From positions 434,001-498,000 of the forward strand of contig JACKIC010000003.1 in assembly GCA_020638655.1 (NCBI GenBank): a stretch of 64,000 nt of DNA. The letters are read 5' to 3'. The notes below the pieces were generated by a model, which saw only the letters and a list, made by a program, of their open reading frames with translations, had not been told where the DNA came from and did not search any database. This document shows positions 55,601 to 63,057 of this stretch, one piece after another. Positions within the stretch are counted from its first letter, which is position 1, and each line of letters begins with the position of its first letter. Made by a program: the position numbers and the translations under genes. This DNA comes from Planctomycetota bacterium. Its GTDB lineage: Bacteria > Planctomycetota > UBA1135 > UBA2386.

Positions 55601-57320
55601 CACACAGGTCCTCGCGATGCTGCGCAAGCACGTCGACAAGGACGACCCTCGGATCGCGGAGGCACTGGGCGGTCAGGCCTACTGCCTGACCAAGCGCGGG
55701 GATCACGCCGGGGCCGAAGCCGCCTACCGGCAGATCCTGGAGATGAAACTCGTCTACCTCGGCAAGGTGCACTACCAGACCACGATGGCCCTGGACGGGC
55801 TCGCCGCCTGTCTGTCGGCGCAAGGTCGGCACGGCGAAGCCGCGGAGACGGAGCTGCGGTGCGCGGAGCTGTCCAAGGACCTGCCGGGCGGGCCGCGGGC
55901 CAAGGTGGCCGTGGCGAACGGTCTGAGTCTCGCGGGCGACTACTTCACCAGGGCGGATCGTCTGGTCGACGCCGAGAACACCTACCGAAAGGCCCTGCAA
56001 CTCTCGCGGGCCGCATGCGGCGAGCGATCGCGCGAGACCGCGCTCGACCTCGCCGGTCTGGGCCGCGTGCTCGCGAAGCAGGGCCGGAACGCCGAGGCCG
56101 AGCCGCTGCTGATCGAGTCGTTGGAGATCCTGCGCGCCCGCGGCGGTGAGGAGACGAGCACGGCGGCGATCCTGCTGGACCTGGGCCAGGCGTTGGTCGC
56201 CCAGGACCGCTACGCGGCTGCGGAGCCGGTGTGGCGCGAGGCTGCCGAACTGTTCCGTGGCCGCGGCGATCGCGAACGCGCAGCCAACAACTTCGGCAAC
56301 CTCGCCTACGCGCTCTACGCGCAGCGCAAGTTCGGCGAAGCCGCCGCGGCCCAGCGGCAGGCGCTGCAATTCAGCCGCGAGGCGCTCGGTGAGGACGACC
56401 CGCGCGTGCTCTTCTGCACCAGCCAGCTGGGCAGCTACCTCACGCTGGCGGGCGACCTCGACGGCGCCGAGGTGGCGAACCGCGCGGCCGTGGCGCTCAG
56501 CCAGAAGCTGCACGGCGAGCACAGCTCCGAGTTCGTCTCGGCGCTCGGCAGCCTCGCGACCGTCTTCGTCCGCAAGGGCAAGGCCAGTGAGGCCGAGCCG
56601 CTGCTGCGGCAGGCGCTCGCGGTCCTGGTCGAACAGCAGGGCCAGGACTCCGAGGAGGTGGCGCTGCGCCAGTCCGACCTCGCCTACGTGCTGCTGGACA
56701 AGCGTGAGTACGCCGAGGCGCGCGCGCTCGCCGAGAAGTCCCTCGTCACGGTGCGCAAGGTCAACGGCAACGTGCACATGCGGGTCTACAACCTGCTCGG
56801 CACGCTCGCCGACATCTATCGCGGCCTCGGCGCGCGCGCCGAGCTGGTCGCGGCGCTGCGCGAACGATTGGTCCTGGTCGTCGCGCTCGCGCCGCCCGGA
56901 CACCCCGAGATCGACGGCGTGCGCGCGCAGCTCGGCGCCGCGCTGCTCGACGACCAGCCCGCAGAAGCCGAGTCGCTGCTGCGCGAGTGCCTCGCCGTCC
57001 GCGTGCAGCAGGCCCCCGATTCGTGGCTGCGCTACAACTGCGCCAGCATGTTGGGCGGCGCGCTGGTGCGGCAGGGCAAGTACGCCGAGGCCGAGCCGCT
57101 GCTGCTCGAGGGCTACGAGAAGATGCAGCCGCCGCCGGAGCTCGTCTCCCGCAAGAGCAACGCGCTGCTGCGCGTGATCGAGCTCTACGACGCGTGGGGC
57201 AAGACGGCGGAAGCGGCGAAGTGGCGGGCCCGTTCGGCGAGCGCTCCGTCCCCTGGCCTCGGCGCGCAGAGCGCCGAGGCAGCCGCGGGCAAGTCCGAGA
57301 AGGAAGCCGTGAAGAAGTAG
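52674..57320 (+). CDS. Serine/threonine protein kinase with membrane anchor and long TPR array
   Basis: 1548 residues. Kinase domain about 96-395: GEGGFGTVW (103-111), K126 in VALKVIK, HRDLKPSN (217-224), DFGVAK (240-245), GTPEYMAPEQ, and DVYSLGVLLYELL. Membrane helix about 417-440, short coiled coil (445-490, Lys/Glu/Ala-rich), then about 1000 residues of tetratricopeptide repeats of the kinesin-light-chain kind (repeated AEAL..AL.I.R..LGE.HP patterns; e.g. LSLNNLGCLLIEAGEFEEAE). The repeats are predicted extracytoplasmic. The preceding ECF gene is the likely target. The 134-bp gap before it contains a perfect palindrome. Confidence 0.92.
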   Translation: MPLTPEQKRRLYDLFAAAMELPVAEREPFCLGQCGSDTALLGHLRALIASAPRADDPFLAGPVLSTPLQQNATLALVAERAGDESGERPGVVIDRYELLEVIGEGGFGTVWSAAQREPVHREVALKVIKLGMDTRQVISRFEVERQALALMDHPNIAKVLDGGVTPSGRPYFVMELVKGVPLTDYCAQQGLGVTARLELFQQVCHAVQHAHQKGVIHRDLKPSNILVTRHGDVAMPKVIDFGVAKATSAEVTQRTAFTEHAQVIGTPEYMAPEQAELSTLDIDTRADVYSLGVLLYELLTGTRPFEATEIRRQGYLELLRVIREEDPPKPSTRIGSFGTSQTDVVASHRMTPRALGKRIRGDLDWIVMKALAKDRARRYATASDLAIDIGRHLQHKPVDAGPPSAGYRLRKYVRRHRIGVFAGGAVACALVTGLAAATWGYFEADAQRQRAEKAEGVAVVERDAARAAQAKAEDEERKAKAEASRTAAVINLVMEMLGSADPDKIKGRDYTVRQLLDDFTQGVTGRLESTPGVEASLRQVMGNAYLGLGLLDDAEACFQRAVDCSRRAYGAENDWVVACLTGLGQALGEQGKYQEAETTFREALAMARKLHGEEHPDVAGLLGDLGLDVQKLGRLDEAEQLTTQALEAKRRLLGEGHGRVALSIDNLSGIYRDKGQLDKAVELSREALTLRRAELGDRHPQTQLSLNNLGCLLIEAGEFEEAETLLTEVLTIRRESLGEESPFVATSYANLAWCLQRRGRDDDAKGMFRTALAIWRKLPDDPHLAAGLEGLAAILGKQGEREEALKLYREVTAIKRKMFGDDSSLTAFSIAALGNKLYEFGDFAGAEEQHRIALDMAKRLFADEPHYQATALHNLACAVAEQGRWAEGERLHEQALAIRRQECGEMSAEVAGSLGQLAHCVYKQSNFVKAEAVLREAAKVDAKVYGEDHPEVAVSLRCLANALTEQRRFDEAAPLYTQVLAMLRKHVDKDDPRIAEALGGQAYCLTKRGDHAGAEAAYRQILEMKLVYLGKVHYQTTMALDGLAACLSAQGRHGEAAETELRCAELSKDLPGGPRAKVAVANGLSLAGDYFTRADRLVDAENTYRKALQLSRAACGERSRETALDLAGLGRVLAKQGRNAEAEPLLIESLEILRARGGEETSTAAILLDLGQALVAQDRYAAAEPVWREAAELFRGRGDRERAANNFGNLAYALYAQRKFGEAAAAQRQALQFSREALGEDDPRVLFCTSQLGSYLTLAGDLDGAEVANRAAVALSQKLHGEHSSEFVSALGSLATVFVRKGKASEAEPLLRQALAVLVEQQGQDSEEVALRQSDLAYVLLDKREYAEARALAEKSLVTVRKVNGNVHMRVYNLLGTLADIYRGLGARAELVAALRERLVLVVALAPPGHPEIDGVRAQLGAALLDDQPAEAESLLRECLAVRVQQAPDSWLRYNCASMLGGALVRQGKYAEAEPLLLEGYEKMQPPPELVSRKSNALLRVIELYDAWGKTAEAAKWRARSASAPSPGLGAQSAEAAAGKSEKEAVKK

Positions 57321-57346
57321 GCCCTGCGCACCGCGCGCGGCGGCAC

Positions 57347-57362
57347 CTCGCTGCTGCGAGGC
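57347..57362 (+). terminator. Hairpin after the kinase gene (terminator candidate)
   Basis: CCTCGC (57347-57352), loop TGCT, GCGAGG (57357-57362), 27 nt after the stop. There is no T-run, so support is modest. Confidence 0.35.
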
Positions 57363-57400
57363 TCTGGACGCCGGACCGCACAACCCCAACCATTGCGACC

Positions 57401-58522
57401 ATGACCAGCCCAGACGCGTCCGAGCCCGGGGCCGCTGCGTTCCGCTACGTGCACTCGCCCCAGTTCCCCGCGCTGCTCGAGCAGCTGCGGCTGTCGCTGG
57501 CGGTCACGACCTATCAGGCCGGCAAGCTGATGATCGTGCGCTCGGCGGGCAACAAGCTGTCGATGCTGCTGCGGTCGTTCGAACGGCCGATGGGCCTGGC
57601 GGTCAGCGAGGACCTCGACCGCATGGTGATCGGCACGCGGCGCATGGTCTGGACGCTGCGCTCGGCGCCCGAGATCGCGCCGCAGCTCGAGCCCGTGGGG
57701 CGCCACGACGGATGCTTCGTGCCGCGGCTGGCGCACGTGACCGGCGACATGCACGGCCACGAGATCGCGGTGATCAACCGCGAGATCTGGCTCGTCAACA
57801 CGCAGTTCTCGTGCCTGTGTGTGCTCGACGACGAAGGCGACTGGTCGTTCGAGCCGCAATGGAAGCCGCCGTTCATCGACCGGCTGGCCGGCGAGGACCG
57901 CTGCCACCTGAACGGCATGGCGATCGAGGACGACCGCGTGCGCTACGTCACGGCGATGGGGGAGACCAACGAGCCGCACGGCTGGCGGCCCGGCAAGACG
58001 ACCGGCGGCGTGATCGTCGACGTCGCCACCAACGAGATCGTGACGCGCGGCCTGTGCATGCCGCACTCGCCGCGGGTCCACCAGGGCCAGCTCTACGTGC
58101 TCGACTCGGGGCACGGCCACCTGTGCCGCGTCGATCGCGCCAGCGGTGAGCGCACGACCGTCGCCGCGCTGCCCGGCTATGCGCGCGGGCTGGCGTTCTG
58201 CGATCGCTTCGCCTTCGTCGGGCTGTCGCTGATCCGCGAGAAGGACATCTTCGGCGGCATGCCGATCGCCGCGCAGTACGACGAGACGCAGCGCAAGTGC
58301 GGCGTATGCGTCGTCGACCTCTCCACCGGCGGCCTGGTCGCGTTCCTCTACTTCGAGGCGGGCACGGCCGAGATCTTCGACATCCAGTTGCTGCCCGGCA
58401 TGCGCTGGCCCACGGTGGTCGGGTTCCAGGACGAGACCCTCGACGGCATCATGATCGCGCCGCCGGGCGCGTGGTTGCCTGGGGCGCAGCTGCCGGTGCG
58501 GCCGGCGCGGCCGGCGCCGTAG
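57401..58522 (+). CDS. TIGR03032-family protein
   Basis: 373 residues from ATG 57401. The sequence follows the TIGR03032 family throughout: SLAVTTYQAGKLMIVR, FERPMGLAVSEDLDRMVIGTRRMVW, THVTGDMHGHEIA-type segment (AHVTGDMHGHEIAVI), LVNTQFSCLCVLD, CHLNGMAIEDD, YVTAMGETNEPHGWR, MPHSPRVHQGQLYVLDSGHGHL. It is a propeller-like family of unknown function, frequent in Planctomycetota and cyanobacteria, and some members lie near TPR or sulfotransferase genes. No signal peptide is seen. It follows the kinase by 80 bp. Confidence 0.9.
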   Translation: MTSPDASEPGAAAFRYVHSPQFPALLEQLRLSLAVTTYQAGKLMIVRSAGNKLSMLLRSFERPMGLAVSEDLDRMVIGTRRMVWTLRSAPEIAPQLEPVGRHDGCFVPRLAHVTGDMHGHEIAVINREIWLVNTQFSCLCVLDDEGDWSFEPQWKPPFIDRLAGEDRCHLNGMAIEDDRVRYVTAMGETNEPHGWRPGKTTGGVIVDVATNEIVTRGLCMPHSPRVHQGQLYVLDSGHGHLCRVDRASGERTTVAALPGYARGLAFCDRFAFVGLSLIREKDIFGGMPIAAQYDETQRKCGVCVVDLSTGGLVAFLYFEAGTAEIFDIQLLPGMRWPTVVGFQDETLDGIMIAPPGAWLPGAQLPVRPARPAP

Positions 58523-58607
58523 CCGCACCTGCTCGCGGCGCGGCGGTGCCATCGCGCGTCGGCGTCGGCGTGCAAGCGACATCGGGCGACCGGTCGAAGA
58601 GCGGTAG

Positions 58608-59870
58608 ATGTCCGTGGGGAGGAGAACGATCTGCGGCGCCGCCCTCGTGGCTGCGTCGGCCGGGGTGCTAGCAGCCCAGCAGCAGCCGGTGGTCGACGGC
58701 GCACCGCGCTCGGGCGATCTCGTCGAGGCGCTTCGCCACGGTACCTTCGGCGGCCGGCTGCGGTATCGCCTCGACTATCTCGAGCAAGACGGCAAACCCG
58801 AGGACGCGCTGGCGTCGACGCTGCGCACCGAGCTGCACTACACGACGCAGGACTGGCACGGGCTGACCGCGTTCGTGGAGGTCTACGCCAACGAGAGCCT
58901 GGGCGCCGACGACTACTTCGGCATCACCAACGGCAAGAGCGGCGCCGAGTACCCGCTGATCGCGGACCCCGAGGGCGGCGGCCTCAACCGCGGCTGGTTG
59001 CGTTGGCGCGACCCGGGCGCCCGCGCCGAGGTCGTGGTCGGACGACAGTTCCTGCACTGGAACGACGGGCGCATGCTCGGCAACAGCTTCTACCGCCAGA
59101 ACCAGAACACCTTCGACGCCGTCCGCGTGACGCTGCGGCCGGCCGCCGGCGTGGAGTTCGACTACGCCTGGTTGTGGCGGCACGACGACGTGTTCTTCCG
59201 TTCGTTCGGCATGGACTCGCACGTCGCGCAGCTGGCGTGGACGGTGCCCGAACGCTGCCGCCTCGCCGGCTACGCGACGTGGATCGACTACGACGCGCGC
59301 GACACCTTCGACCGCGACACCTACGGCGTGCGTCTGGGTGGGCCGTACGCCCTCGCCCAGGGCCTGGGTCTGCACTACACGCTCGAGTACGCGCACCAGA
59401 GCGATGCGGGCGACAACCCCTTCGACGTGGACGCCGACTACCTCGTCGCCGAACTAGGCGTCGCGTTCGCGGGCCAGCTCGTCTACGTCGGCTACAACGC
59501 GGTCGACGGCGTGCGCGACCCGAGCACCGCGCTGCCGTTCGACCAGCCCGCGGGCTATCCGTATCCCTTCCGCGGCGAGACCGAGCAGATGGTGGTCACC
59601 CCGGCCGCGGGCATGCAGATCGTGATGCTGCGCGCGCTCGGTCCGGTGCCCGGCGCGCCGGACTTCTCGTGGCAGCTGCACCTGCACCACTTCGCGCAGC
59701 AGGTCGGCGGGCTCGACTACGGCACCGACCTCGGCGTGCAGCTCGCCTACGCGCCGGCCGGCCGCGGCTGGTCGGTCTTCGCCAAGGCGGCGCGCTACTG
59801 GGCCGACGACGCGGCCAGCGGCGCCGTCGACACGACGCGCCTCCTGCTGGGCGCCGAGATCACCTTCTAG
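58608..59870 (+). CDS. Outer-membrane beta-barrel, alginate-export/porin-like
   Basis: 420 residues. Signal peptide about 1-23 (VLAAQQ). The rest is alternating beta-strand pattern with many aromatic girdle residues (LRYRLDYLEQDG, WHGLTAFVEVYAN, VVVGRQFLHWNDGRM, VEFDYAWLWRHDD) and a terminal Phe (LLLGAEITF), the usual barrel insertion signal. The GRQ.L.W.DGR.LG motif resembles alginate-export (AlgE-like) barrels. Substrate unknown. Its 3' end overlaps a small antisense lipoprotein frame by 11 nt. Confidence 0.78.
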   Translation: MSVGRRTICGAALVAASAGVLAAQQQPVVDGAPRSGDLVEALRHGTFGGRLRYRLDYLEQDGKPEDALASTLRTELHYTTQDWHGLTAFVEVYANESLGADDYFGITNGKSGAEYPLIADPEGGGLNRGWLRWRDPGARAEVVVGRQFLHWNDGRMLGNSFYRQNQNTFDAVRVTLRPAAGVEFDYAWLWRHDDVFFRSFGMDSHVAQLAWTVPERCRLAGYATWIDYDARDTFDRDTYGVRLGGPYALAQGLGLHYTLEYAHQSDAGDNPFDVDADYLVAELGVAFAGQLVYVGYNAVDGVRDPSTALPFDQPAGYPYPFRGETEQMVVTPAAGMQIVMLRALGPVPGAPDFSWQLHLHHFAQQVGGLDYGTDLGVQLAYAPAGRGWSVFAKAARYWADDAASGAVDTTRLLLGAEITF

Positions 59871-60057
59871 CGGCGTCGCCGGCCGAGACCGACGTCTGGC
59901 TGCCGGCGACATGCGCCGCCGCCGGGGCCGAGGAGTAGCCGTCCGCGCGGCGGTAGGTGGTGGCCAGTTCGGGCGAGTCCGCGACGGCATGGTCCGTTCC
60001 GGCGCACGCGGCCAGCAGCAGGAACAGGCCGAGGATCGGGATGCGGGAGCGCTTCAC
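59860..60057 (-). CDS. Putative small lipoprotein
   Basis: 65 residues from GTG 60057. A short basic N-terminus and a hydrophobic stretch end in a good lipobox (LLLAAC, residues 12-17). The mature part is small and polar. No strong ribosome binding site and no known family, so it could be spurious. It fills most of the gap between the porin and fdhD. Confidence 0.45.
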   Translation of the reverse strand: MKRSRIPILGLFLLLAACAGTDHAVADSPELATTYRRADGYSSAPAAAHVAGSQTSVSAGDAARR

Positions 60058-60092
60058 GGCAGAAGGATATCCCGCGAATGGGGCAGGGGCGT

Positions 60093-60914
60093 TCAGACCG
60101 AGAGCCGCTCGCCGCCGCAGTACGTCTCGAACCGCCCGTCGCGCGCGAACCCCAGCAGCGTCGCGCCGGCCGTGGCGCACAGATCGAAGGCCAACGCGCT
60201 CGGCGCCGACACCGAGACGATCACCGCGATGCGCACGCGCAGGCACTTGACCACGAGGTCGAAGCCGGCGCGGCCCGACAGCACCGCGACGCACGCGGGC
60301 AGGTCGGCGCCGGCGCGCGCGGCCATGCCGATCGCCTTGTCGAGCGCGTTGTGGCGGCCGACGTCCTCGCCGAAACCGCGCACCTCTCCCGCCGCGGTCG
60401 CGATCAATGCGCCGTGGCAGCCGCCGGTGGCGGCGAACAGCTGTTGGCGCCGCCGCAGCTCGGTGAGCAGCGTATCGATGCGCGCGGTCGGCAACCTGGG
60501 CACGCCGGGCAGCAGCGGCGGCGTGCCGTCGAGCACGGTCTGCGGGTCGGCGACACCGCAGACGCCGCACGAGCTGCGGATCTCGTGGGTGCGCGCGAGG
60601 CGGGCCCTGGCGAGCTCCGCGGGCGCGGTGCGCAGGTCGATCTGCAGCTCGTCGGCGCGCTGCGCCTCGGGATCGCCGGCGACGAAGCGCAGCGCGGCGA
60701 CGTCGTCGGCGCGCGGCACGATGCCTTCGCCGAGCAGGAACCCGACCGCGAGGTCCTCGTCCTGGCCCGGGGTGCGCATCGTCAGCAACTGTTGGTCGTG
60801 CACTACGAGCAGCAGCGGCTCCTCACGCACCAGCTGGTCGTCGCGGCCGTCGGCGCGGCGGCGCGTCGCGGCGCCGGGGGGCACCTGCTCGGGATCTGTG
60901 GGCACGGGGCGCAC
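60093..60914 (-). CDS. fdhD: Formate dehydrogenase accessory sulfurtransferase FdhD
   Basis: 273 residues from GTG 60914. FdhD passes sulfur from IscS to the molybdenum cofactor before it enters formate dehydrogenase. It shows RTPGQDEDLAVGFLLGEG, the cysteine loop SSCGVCG, ATGGCHGA, GEDVGRHNALDKAIG and LSGRAGFDLVVKC, all typical. No formate dehydrogenase or moco genes are in this window. Divergent from the nucleoside transporter with a 40-bp gap. Confidence 0.92.
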   Translation of the reverse strand: MRPVPTDPEQVPPGAATRRRADGRDDQLVREEPLLLVVHDQQLLTMRTPGQDEDLAVGFLLGEGIVPRADDVAALRFVAGDPEAQRADELQIDLRTAPAELARARLARTHEIRSSCGVCGVADPQTVLDGTPPLLPGVPRLPTARIDTLLTELRRRQQLFAATGGCHGALIATAAGEVRGFGEDVGRHNALDKAIGMAARAGADLPACVAVLSGRAGFDLVVKCLRVRIAVIVSVSAPSALAFDLCATAGATLLGFARDGRFETYCGGERLSV

Positions 60915-60939
60915 TGTAGGTCGGGGCCGGGGGCGCGGC

Positions 60940-60945
60940 TAGCAT
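60940..60945 (+). promoter_or_regulatory. -10-like box (TAGCAT)
   Basis: TAGCAT lies 9 nt before ATG 60955, giving a leader of about 2-3 nt. The -35 would fall in the start region of fdhD and is not clear. Confidence 0.35.
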
Positions 60946-60954
60946 GCGGCGCCC

Positions 60955-62229
60955 ATGCTGCGCCTCGTCTCCCTGTTGGGCATCTTCGCCATGCTGGCGC
61001 TGTGCTTCGCCTTCTCGAAGGACCGGCGCGCGATCTCGTGGCGGCTGGTCGGCACCGGGCTGGTGCTGCAGGCGGTGCTCGGCCTCACCTTCCTCTACTG
61101 GGGCGCCGGCAACGCCGCGCTGCGCTGGTTCGCGGGCGGCGTCGACGGCTTCCTGAAGCTGTCGACGCGCGGCAGCGAGTTCGTGTTCGGCGCGCTCGCG
61201 AACGGCGGCGACGTGAGCCAGGTGTTCGGCCCCGGCAAGGGCTTCCTGTTCGCGTTCATGGTGCTGCCGACGCTGATCTTCTTCAGCAGCTTCATGGCGG
61301 TGCTCTACCACCTGGGCGTGATGCAGTTCCTGGTGCGGCAGATGGCGCGCATGATGGTGCGCCTGCTCGGCACCTCGGGCAGCGAGTCGCTGTCGGCGTG
61401 CGCCAACGTGTTCGTCGGCCAGACCGAAGCGCCGCTGCTGGTCAAGCCGTTCCTGTCCGGCATGACCAAGAGCGAGCTGCACGCGATCATGGTCGGGGGG
61501 TTCGCGACGATCGCGGGCGGCGTGTTCGCCCTCTACGTGGGCTTCGGCGTCGACGCGGGCCACTTGATGGTCGGCTCGGTGATGGCGGTGCCGGCCGGCC
61601 TGATCTGCACCAAGATGCTGTGGCCCGAGACCGAACCGAGCCAGACCATGGGCACGGTCGCGAAGATCGACGCGCCGGCCTACGGCAACGTCGTCGAGGC
61701 CGCGGCCGCGGGCGCCGGCGATGGCCTCAAGCTCGCGCTCAACGTCGGCGCGATGCTGATCGCGTTCCTGGGCCTGGTCGAGGTCGTCAACTGGCTGCTG
61801 GCGACGCCGTCGTCGCTGTTCCCCTCGGTGTTCACCTACGAGCATCCGCCGACCGTGCAGTCGATCCTCGGCGTGGTGTTCTGGCCGATCGCGGCGGTGA
61901 TGGGGGTGCCGTGGCACGAGATCCCGCTGCTCGCCGAGCTGCTCGGCATGAAGATCGCCGTGACCGAACTGGTCGCCTACGGCAAGCTGGGGCCGATGAT
62001 CAACGCCCACCAGGTCACGCCGCGCACCGCGATGATCGCCAGCTTCGCGCTGTGCGGCTTCGCCAACGTCGGCAGCGTCGCGATCCAGGTCGGGGGTCTC
62101 GGCGCGATGGCGCCCGAACGGCGCGGCGATCTCGCCAAACTCGGCCTGCGCGCGATGTTCGGCGGCGCGATCGCGACCTGCATGACGGCGTGCGTCGCTG
62201 GCGTGCTCGCGAGCGAGGCGCAGCCGTGA
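60955..62229 (+). CDS. Concentrative nucleoside transporter (CNT family)
   Basis: 424 residues with about ten hydrophobic segments. CNT-type landmarks: VFGPGKGFLFAFMVLPTLIFFSS region, LGTSGSESLSACANVFVGQTEAPLLVKP (nucleoside- and cation-binding loop), MTKSELHAIMVGGFATIAG, VTELVAYGKL, and SFALCGFANVGSVAIQVGG. It couples nucleoside uptake to sodium or protons. Its stop overlaps the phosphorylase start (GTGA), so the two form a salvage operon. Confidence 0.92.
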   Translation: MLRLVSLLGIFAMLALCFAFSKDRRAISWRLVGTGLVLQAVLGLTFLYWGAGNAALRWFAGGVDGFLKLSTRGSEFVFGALANGGDVSQVFGPGKGFLFAFMVLPTLIFFSSFMAVLYHLGVMQFLVRQMARMMVRLLGTSGSESLSACANVFVGQTEAPLLVKPFLSGMTKSELHAIMVGGFATIAGGVFALYVGFGVDAGHLMVGSVMAVPAGLICTKMLWPETEPSQTMGTVAKIDAPAYGNVVEAAAAGAGDGLKLALNVGAMLIAFLGLVEVVNWLLATPSSLFPSVFTYEHPPTVQSILGVVFWPIAAVMGVPWHEIPLLAELLGMKIAVTELVAYGKLGPMINAHQVTPRTAMIASFALCGFANVGSVAIQVGGLGAMAPERRGDLAKLGLRAMFGGAIATCMTACVAGVLASEAQP

Positions 62230-63050
62230 GCGCGGCCGAACGCGAGCTCGTGCTCACCGCCGCGGACCACCTGCACGGCAAGGTCGGCCCGGTGTTGTCC
62301 GGGTGCCGCCTCGGCCTGGTGCTCGGCAGCGGGCTCAAGGAGTTCGCCGCCGAACTGCAGGACCGGGTCGAGGTGCCGTTCGCCGACGTGCCCGGTTGGC
62401 CGGTGCCCAAGGTGCAGGGGCACGGCGGCGCGCTGGTACTCGGCACGGTGGCGGGCGCCAAGGTCGCGTGCCTGACCGGCCGCGTGCACCTCTACGAGGG
62501 CTGGACCCCGGGCGAGGTGGTGCGCGCGGTGCGCACGCTGCGCCACCTCGGGGTGCCGTCGTTCCTGCTGACCAACGCGGCCGGCGGCATCGGCGACGAC
62601 ATGGCGGCCGGCGACCTGATGCTGATCCGCGACCACCTCAACCTGACCGGCGGCTCGCCGCTGATCGGGTCGCACGAGCCCGCGTTCGGGCCACGTTTCC
62701 CCGACCAGACGCGCGTCTACTCGGCGCGGCTCGCGCAGCTGCTCGGCAGCGCCGGCGCGCGCGTGCGACCCGGCGTCTACGCGGGCCTGCTGGGCCCGTC
62801 CTACGAGACACCTGCCGAAGTCCGCATGTTGAAGACGCTCGGTGCCGATGCTGTCGGCATGAGCACCGTGCACGAGGCGATCGCCTTGAACGCGATGGGC
62901 GCCGAGGTCGCGGGGCTGTCGCTGATCACCAACCTCGCCGCCGGCATCGCCGACGCGCCGCTGTCGCACGACGAGGTCGTCGCCGCCGGCGCGCACGCCG
63001 CCGCGACGCTGACCAAGCTGGTGACCGAGTTCTGCCGCCGCCTTTCGTGA
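62226..63050 (+). CDS. Purine nucleoside phosphorylase
   Basis: 274 residues from GTG 62226. Cleaves purine nucleosides with phosphate to base and ribose-1-phosphate. Trimeric PNP motifs: LVLGSGLKEF phosphate loop, GRVHLYEGW, LLTNAAGGIGDDM, LNLTGGSPLIG, GLLGPSYETPAEVRMLKTLGAD, VGMSTVHEAI, and the purine-binding-region VAGLSLITNLAAG, where the Asn is characteristic of guanosine/inosine-type enzymes. It acts on what the upstream transporter imports. Confidence 0.93.
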   Translation: MSAAERELVLTAADHLHGKVGPVLSGCRLGLVLGSGLKEFAAELQDRVEVPFADVPGWPVPKVQGHGGALVLGTVAGAKVACLTGRVHLYEGWTPGEVVRAVRTLRHLGVPSFLLTNAAGGIGDDMAAGDLMLIRDHLNLTGGSPLIGSHEPAFGPRFPDQTRVYSARLAQLLGSAGARVRPGVYAGLLGPSYETPAEVRMLKTLGADAVGMSTVHEAIALNAMGAEVAGLSLITNLAAGIADAPLSHDEVVAAGAHAAATLTKLVTEFCRRLS

Positions 63051-63057
63051 TGTCGCG

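Noticed and set aside
52653..57389. A 1578-codon open frame antisense to the large kinase
   Set aside because: The plus-strand protein has an intact kinase and TPR array. The antisense frame is a codon-bias shadow.
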